A DNA stretch of 10,226 nucleotides from Pseudomonadota bacterium (GTDB taxonomy: Bacteria > Pseudomonadota > Gammaproteobacteria > Acidithiobacillales > Acidithiobacillaceae), in contig JAKAVW010000085.1 of the NCBI GenBank assembly GCA_021827445.1, positions 1 to 10,226 on the forward strand, in the 5' to 3' direction. Positions 6,516 to 10,226 of this stretch are shown here, piece after piece. The notes under the pieces are model-generated. The model was not told the DNA's origin. It searched no databases and saw only the letters and a list, made by a program, of their open reading frames with translations. The position numbers and the translations under genes are program-made. How positions within the stretch are numbered: the stretch's first letter is position 1; each line of letters starts with the position of its first letter.

Positions 6516-7412
6516 ATGCATGATTATCTGGGAGATTTCTGGCACTGGTTTACTACGCCGTGGCCGTGGCCCGGCGGGCTTGTTGTCGAGCCCATCGGTA
6601 TTGCCGAGTTTCTGATTATCCTGTTTTTTTTGTGGTGGTGGGCGGCCTGGGTGCGGCGGCTCACCCGCAGGGTGCTGAGTCGACAGTTCAATCATGCTAC
6701 GGCTTATGCCATCTCGCGGCTCACCTATTATCTGGTTATCGCCCTGGGCATTCTCATCGCCCTGCAGACAGTCGGCGTCAATCTCAGCAGCCTGGCTATC
6801 CTGGGTGGTGTGGTAGGTGTCGGTCTGGGTTTCGGATTGCAGAATATTTTCAGCAACTTTGCGTCCGGACTCATTCTGCTCTTTGAACGCAGCATCAAGG
6901 TAGGCGACTACATCCAGATCAAGGAGAACGGCCTGCATGGTGAGGTCAAAAAGCTGGGTGTGCGTTACACCCAGGTCGTGACCAACGACCATGTGGATAT
7001 CCTGGTACCCAACTCCCAGTTTGTGAATGGTGAAGTGATCAACTGGAGTCTGGATGATCCGATCATGCGGATTCATCTCCCGTTTCGCGTGCCCTACGGT
7101 ACCGACCGGGAGCGATTGCGGCGTCTGGTCATAGAAACCGCGCACTCCCTGCCCCTGACGACAAGGGATGAACGCTATCCGCCCACCTTGTGGCTGACCG
7201 CGTTCGGAGAGGCTGGCTACGACTGCGAGATGATCGTCTGGGTGGAACGTGCGGGACTGATGCGTCCCGGCGGAACCCGTGCCCAATATAACTGGGCACT
7301 GGCGGATGCCCTGGAGCGGGCGGGCATCGAAATACCACGGCCGCGTCAGGAGGTGGTGCTGACACCCTCCCTGGCCGTCGCGGAAAACGCATCTTCTTCC
7401 TCCTCCACGTAA
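6516..7412 (+). CDS. Small-conductance mechanosensitive channel, MscS family
   Basis: A 298-residue inner-membrane channel that opens under membrane tension to release solutes during osmotic downshock. Three membrane segments are visible: about 25-45 (IGIAEFLIILFFLWWWAAW), about 66-86 (ISRLTYYLVIALGILIALQT) and the glycine/alanine-rich pore helix about 92-126 (GGVVGVGLGFGLQNIFSNF, GLILLFERSIKVGDYI). The cytosolic beta domain follows, with the conserved VPNSQFVNGEVINWS (164-178), and then the alpha/beta domain. The first segment follows only about 24 residues, so this is a compact MscS-type protein, not a large KefA/MscK type. The frame is also open upstream to a GTG at 6456, but the ribosome binding site supports 6516. 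The last 18 residues end in a serine run (NASSSSST) and overlap tail-to-tail by 67 bases with the MFS gene. The family is secure. Confidence 0.95.
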   Translation: MHDYLGDFWHWFTTPWPWPGGLVVEPIGIAEFLIILFFLWWWAAWVRRLTRRVLSRQFNHATAYAISRLTYYLVIALGILIALQTVGVNLSSLAILGGVVGVGLGFGLQNIFSNFASGLILLFERSIKVGDYIQIKENGLHGEVKKLGVRYTQVVTNDHVDILVPNSQFVNGEVINWSLDDPIMRIHLPFRVPYGTDRERLRRLVIETAHSLPLTTRDERYPPTLWLTAFGEAGYDCEMIVWVERAGLMRPGGTRAQYNWALADALERAGIEIPRPRQEVVLTPSLAVAENASSSSST

Positions 7413-8896
7413 TTGCGCGGACCATCGGCCCTGTGCAGCGTGCTGGGCGGAATGATAAAACCGTAGGCGACCATGGCCGCTATCAGGCAGACCCACATGG
7501 ACAGGCGCAGCAGGTTGTCGATGCTCAGGGTGTCCGCCTGCGCGCTGATCAGGATGTGCAGGTGCTGGGCTGAGAGCGTGATTTGCGGATCGAATCGACT
7601 GATGTGGTCGCACAGAGGAGCGCTGGCCAGGGCGCTGTAGCGGACCCAGTAGACACTCAGCAGGCTCACCCCGATGTTGGCGCTGAAGACGCGAATGAAA
7701 TTGCTGGTGGTGGCCGCTGACGGGATTTCCTCGGCACCGAGGCCGGAGAGGATGATCATGGTCAGCGGTACGAAGAGCATGCCCACCCCCACGCCGATGC
7801 CCAGCACCGGCCAGAACAGATCATTCAGGCTGCTGATGGGGCTGAGATAAGCGCTGCCATAGGCGAAAGCAAAAATGGCAAAGCAGAGGGCCGTCAGCCG
7901 GCGCAGCCCGAGCAGTCCGCGCAGGCGGTCCATCAGGGTCGACAAAGGGATGGCGCCGATGCCGATGGGGATGAGCACCGCGCTTCCCCAGAAACCGTTG
8001 AAGCCGAGGGTTTCTTCCGCCCAGAGGGGCAGCACGGAGGCCCAGCCCATGAACATGGCCCAGCCCAGGCAGAGCAGCAGCAGACCCAGCCAATAATTGC
8101 GCCGCCGCAGAAAGTACAGCTGGAGCAAGGGATGCCGGGTTTCGCTTTCGCGCCAGGCAAAGAGCAACAGGGATACGAAGGCGCACAAGGCCATTGTCAG
8201 AATGAAGGTGGAACGCCACCAGCCGTACTGTTCACCCTGATCCAGCACAATCTGCAAGCTCATCAGCCCACCATAGAGCAGGCCGAAGCCCCAAGTATCG
8301 AAGGGCGGGGTTTGGAGAGGGCGCGTCTCCTTGGGGATGCCCATGTTGCCGAGCAGCAGGGCGATGCCCCAGAGGGGCAGGGAAAGCAGGAAAATGCTGC
8401 GATAGCCGAGTTCCGTCGCCAGCAATCCGCCGATCGCTGGCCCGAAGAAGAACGGCACCAGCATGGCGTTACTCCAGAAGATGGTCACCAGACCGTGGCG
8501 CTGGCTGGGGCTATGGCGTAAAAAAAGGCTTTGAGCCAGGGGGACGAGGAGCCCCGCGGCGATCCCTTCCAGAGCGCGGGACAGCAGCATGATCCAGAGA
8601 TTGTCGGTCACCGCGCTGATGAGGGTCCCCACCATGGCCACGGCCACGGCTACTTGAAAGACGTGGCGCATGCCGAAACGGGCGGTTGTCCAGGGCATGA
8701 GGGTGATGCCCAGCGACCAGTGGACAATGAAGTAGGTCAGGGTCCAGAGGGCATGATCGCTGCTGGTGGAAAGGCCGCCCGCGAGGTATGGGAAAATACC
8801 CTGCACCGATGCTCCATCGAAGGAGCCCATAGCAAGGGCGAGGCCCACTCCCGCAAAGAGCGGCCAAGTTTTAGACAGAGACTGCGACGTTTCCAC
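7346..8896 (-). CDS. MFS transporter, DHA2/EmrB-like (probably 14 TM)
   Basis: A 516-residue, very hydrophobic inner-membrane transporter, most likely a proton-coupled multidrug or solute exporter. Family signs are motif C-like SRALEGIAAGLLVPLAQSLF (106-125), the DHA2 linker FDTWGFGLLYGGLMSLQIVL (199-218) followed by DQGEQYGWW, and late blocks VGMLFVPLTMIILSGL (371-386) and SNFIRVFSANIGVSLL (398-413). The length fits 14 segments. The usual DHA2 opening (LDxTIVNVALP) is replaced by FDGASVQGIFPYLAGGL (26-42), and motif A is degenerate (TTARFGMRHVF, 70-80). The C-terminus (490-516) is a hydrophilic acidic tail with VEEEEDA. Start is GTG at 8896, with AAGGA about 9 bases upstream. No EmrA-type adaptor is adjacent. 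It is divergent from a LysR gene, its likely regulator. Substrate unknown. Confidence 0.93.
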   Translation of the reverse strand: METSQSLSKTWPLFAGVGLALAMGSFDGASVQGIFPYLAGGLSTSSDHALWTLTYFIVHWSLGITLMPWTTARFGMRHVFQVAVAVAMVGTLISAVTDNLWIMLLSRALEGIAAGLLVPLAQSLFLRHSPSQRHGLVTIFWSNAMLVPFFFGPAIGGLLATELGYRSIFLLSLPLWGIALLLGNMGIPKETRPLQTPPFDTWGFGLLYGGLMSLQIVLDQGEQYGWWRSTFILTMALCAFVSLLLFAWRESETRHPLLQLYFLRRRNYWLGLLLLCLGWAMFMGWASVLPLWAEETLGFNGFWGSAVLIPIGIGAIPLSTLMDRLRGLLGLRRLTALCFAIFAFAYGSAYLSPISSLNDLFWPVLGIGVGVGMLFVPLTMIILSGLGAEEIPSAATTSNFIRVFSANIGVSLLSVYWVRYSALASAPLCDHISRFDPQITLSAQHLHILISAQADTLSIDNLLRLSMWVCLIAAMVAYGFIIPPSTLHRADGPRNYVEEEEDAFSATAREGVSTTS

Positions 8897-8986
8897 GATA
8901 TTGGGTCCTTGGAAGTTGCCCCAATGTAACGCGCACGTTAATATCCGACTAATAGATTGATTTATAAAAACTCATCGGAAAAACCA
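8897..8986. promoter_or_regulatory. Divergent MFS/lysR control region with inverted repeats
   Basis: A 90-base gap between the divergent MFS and LysR genes. It holds three short dyads: TAACG-CGCA-CGTTA (8927-8940), ATTGGG (8900-8905) with CCCAAT (8920-8925), and GATATT (8897-8902) with AATATC (8940-8945). LysR proteins normally bind dyads in such gaps, so these are candidate operators. For lysR, TATAAA (8963-8968) is a reasonable -10 box giving a leader of about 12 bases before ATG 8987. No strong -35 is visible on either strand. Confidence 0.5.
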
Positions 8987-9880
8987 ATGAAAATCCATGC
9001 GGAAGCATTGCTGACCTTCCTGGCGGTGGCGGAGGCCAACGGTGTGGGTGCTGGTGCTCAGGTGTTGAGACGCAGCCAGCCCGCGGTTTCCGAGCGGTTG
9101 CGCGCTCTGCAGGCGGCGGTCGGAGAGCCCCTGTACCAGCGGGCGGGACGGGGGATCCGTCTGACCGCGGCAGGGGAGTCCTTGCTACCCTGCGCGCGTC
9201 GTCTGCGGGAAAGTCTCGATGCGGTGGAAAACTGGTCGGCACGACGCCATGCCCTGCAGGAAGGAAGTCTGCGCATCGCGGCCAGCAATACGGTGGCCAA
9301 TTACTTTCTCATGGAACATCTGGCGCGTTTTCGTGGACGCTACCCCGGCGTACAACTGCAACTCAAGACCGGGCCTCTGGCCGACAACCTGCCGTTGAGT
9401 ACCTGGGATTTGCTGTTTACCGAAGAACAGATAGGGATCGACAGCTTACCTCAGCATATGGAGCAGGCAGCCTGGCGGGAGGATGAACTGGTGGCCATTT
9501 TGCCGCGAGGTCACCCCTGGGTGCGGGAGGGTCGATGCTGGGCGCGCTGGGACGAGGTGCTGGCGGAGCCCATCGTCTGGCGCGAGGCGCATTCAGGGAT
9601 TCGTCGGCGGGTGGAAGCGGCCATCGCCCACGCGGGCCTGCGGGCCCGTTACAGCGTGGAGGTCACCGGGGTGGAGGCGTTGCGGGATGCGGTAGCGGCG
9701 GGATTGGGGATCGGTTTTGCCTCGGTGGAGGCTTTGGATAAAGTATGCTGGCCCTTGGCCTCGCTGCGTCTGGAACCGCCCGGGGGTCTGTTTTGGACCC
9801 TATACCTCATCCGCCCCCGGGTCGATTTTCAGTCGCGGGCGGTACGCGCTTTTCTGGAGTTGCTGGCGACGGCCGGCTGA
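8987..9880 (+). CDS. LysR-family transcriptional regulator
   Basis: A 297-residue DNA-binding regulator of normal LysR length. The N-terminal winged HTH covers about 3-62: LTFLAVAEANGVGAGAQVLR (9-28), RSQPAVSERLRALQAAVG (29-46), EPLYQRAGRGIRLTAAGE (47-64). A linker helix follows, and the effector-binding domain starts at GSLRIAASNTVANYFLMEHL (93-112) and continues with YPGVQLQLKTG (119-129), VAAGLGIGFASVEAL (236-250) near the end. An upstream TTG at 8957 is in frame, but ATG 8987 puts the HTH at the usual distance from the N-terminus. ATG 8987 also has GGAAAA about 7 bases upstream and lies downstream of a TATAAA that would otherwise be coding. Divergence from the MFS gene suggests that it controls that gene and itself. 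Effector unknown. Confidence 0.94.
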   Translation: MKIHAEALLTFLAVAEANGVGAGAQVLRRSQPAVSERLRALQAAVGEPLYQRAGRGIRLTAAGESLLPCARRLRESLDAVENWSARRHALQEGSLRIAASNTVANYFLMEHLARFRGRYPGVQLQLKTGPLADNLPLSTWDLLFTEEQIGIDSLPQHMEQAAWREDELVAILPRGHPWVREGRCWARWDEVLAEPIVWREAHSGIRRRVEAAIAHAGLRARYSVEVTGVEALRDAVAAGLGIGFASVEALDKVCWPLASLRLEPPGGLFWTLYLIRPRVDFQSRAVRAFLELLATAG

Positions 9881-9896
9881 ATCTGCGCGTGTCCGT

Positions 9897-10226
9897 CTAA
9901 AATCCGCCGTCGGCCGTTGCCACCAGAAGAAAAACCCCCGAACCGCCCGCCGGATGTTCCAGCCAGATCATGGGCAGGTCGGGACGGCGGCGAATCAGGG
10001 CTTCTTCCGCATCGCCGGTTTCCACCACCAAGATGCCGCCAGGTCGCAGGTAATGCGGAGATTGTTCCAACAGGGGGAGCAGGCAGTCCAGGCCATCGTT
10101 GCCCGCGGCCAGGGCGACGCGGGGCTCGTGCTGGTATTCCGGAGGCAGTTGCGCCATGGCTGCGGCATCCACATAAGGCGGGTTGCTGAGGATGAGGTCA
10201 TACCGTTGCCTGTCCAATGCCGCAAA
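9897..10226 (-). CDS. prmB: Ribosomal protein L3 N5-glutamine methyltransferase PrmB (C-terminal part, cut by right edge)
   Basis: SAM-dependent methyltransferase that modifies a glutamine of ribosomal protein L3. Only the last 110 codons are in the window; the frame stays open to the right edge. It shows YDLILSNPPYVD (the NPPY catalytic motif lies at about 10173-10184), then MAQLPPEYQHEPRVALAAG (bases about 10106-10162), GLDCLLPLLE and RPGGILVVETGD. The HEP-x-x-x-LAxGxDGL pattern and the ending WLEHPAGGSGVFLL are the PrmB form; release-factor methyltransferase PrmC shares NPPY but differs at the end. The stop is 16 bases from the lysR stop, tail to tail. An in-frame TTG at 10217 is unlikely to be the start because the NPPY motif would then lack the preceding SAM-binding fold. 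Confidence 0.93.
   Translation of the reverse strand, partial: FAALDRQRYDLILSNPPYVDAAAMAQLPPEYQHEPRVALAAGNDGLDCLLPLLEQSPHYLRPGGILVVETGDAEEALIRRRPDLPMIWLEHPAGGSGVFLLVATADGGF

Noticed and set aside
6318..7613. A 431-codon - strand reading frame across mscS and the end of the MFS gene
   Set aside because: It lies antisense to the intact MscS core. The translation is a patternless His/Gln/Pro/Arg-rich sequence, so it is a composition shadow of GC-rich coding DNA.
8957..8986. TTG start at 8957 for the LysR gene
   Set aside because: It would use a TATAAA-containing stretch as coding sequence and push the HTH away from the N-terminus. ATG 8987 fits the family better.
9868..9917. ACGGCCG/CGGCCGT inverted arms spanning the lysR-prmB junction as a bidirectional terminator
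   Set aside because: The loop would be about 35 bases, the arms lie in coding sequence, and there is no T-run, so chance in GC-rich DNA is likely.

Overview
The window is about 10 kb of gene-dense, fairly GC-rich bacterial chromosome made up mostly of housekeeping genes. Gene order and protein style point to a proteobacterium: pdxA close to rsmA, argS followed by a SPOR-domain gene, a PrmB-type methyltransferase, and GTG/TTG starts. My guess is Acidithiobacillus or a relative, but nothing here proves the genus. I see no tRNA, rRNA, CRISPR array, insertion sequence, integrase, phage gene or convincing Rho-independent terminator. No gene-free stretch exceeds 300 bases; the longest is about 207 bases between argS and mscS.

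Left part (1-3760), mainly + strand. The 3' part of an ABC-2 type transporter ATPase enters from the left edge. A short S4-domain RNA-binding protein resembling RqcP/RlbA follows 2 bases later and overlaps pdxA (vitamin B6 synthesis) by ATGA. A stand-alone HNH endonuclease gene lies antisense in the gap between pdxA and rsmA, a pair often adjacent in proteobacteria. rsmA (16S rRNA dimethyltransferase) overlaps by ATGA a YbjN-family gene. The S4 protein and RsmA both concern the ribosome.

Middle part (3723-6308), - strand. argS (arginyl-tRNA synthetase) is followed 6 bases later by a membrane-anchored SPOR-domain protein, probably an FtsN-like division or cell-wall protein. The SPOR gene ends tail-to-tail inside the last 38 bases of the ybjN gene.

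Right part (6309-10226). A small MscS-type mechanosensitive channel (+) diverges from argS and overlaps tail-to-tail by 67 bases with a 14-TM-type (DHA2/EmrB-like) MFS transporter (-). A LysR-type regulator (+) diverges from the transporter, and their 90-base intergenic region carries several short inverted repeats, the usual layout of a regulator controlling its neighbour. At the right edge lies the 3' part of prmB (ribosomal protein L3 glutamine methyltransferase, -).

I did not find a clearly new multi-gene system. The points most worth a second look are the RqcP-like protein in an apparent proteobacterium, the antisense HNH gene in the pdxA-rsmA gap, the dual-coding low-complexity tract shared by mscS and the MFS gene, and the operator-like repeats between the MFS and lysR genes.
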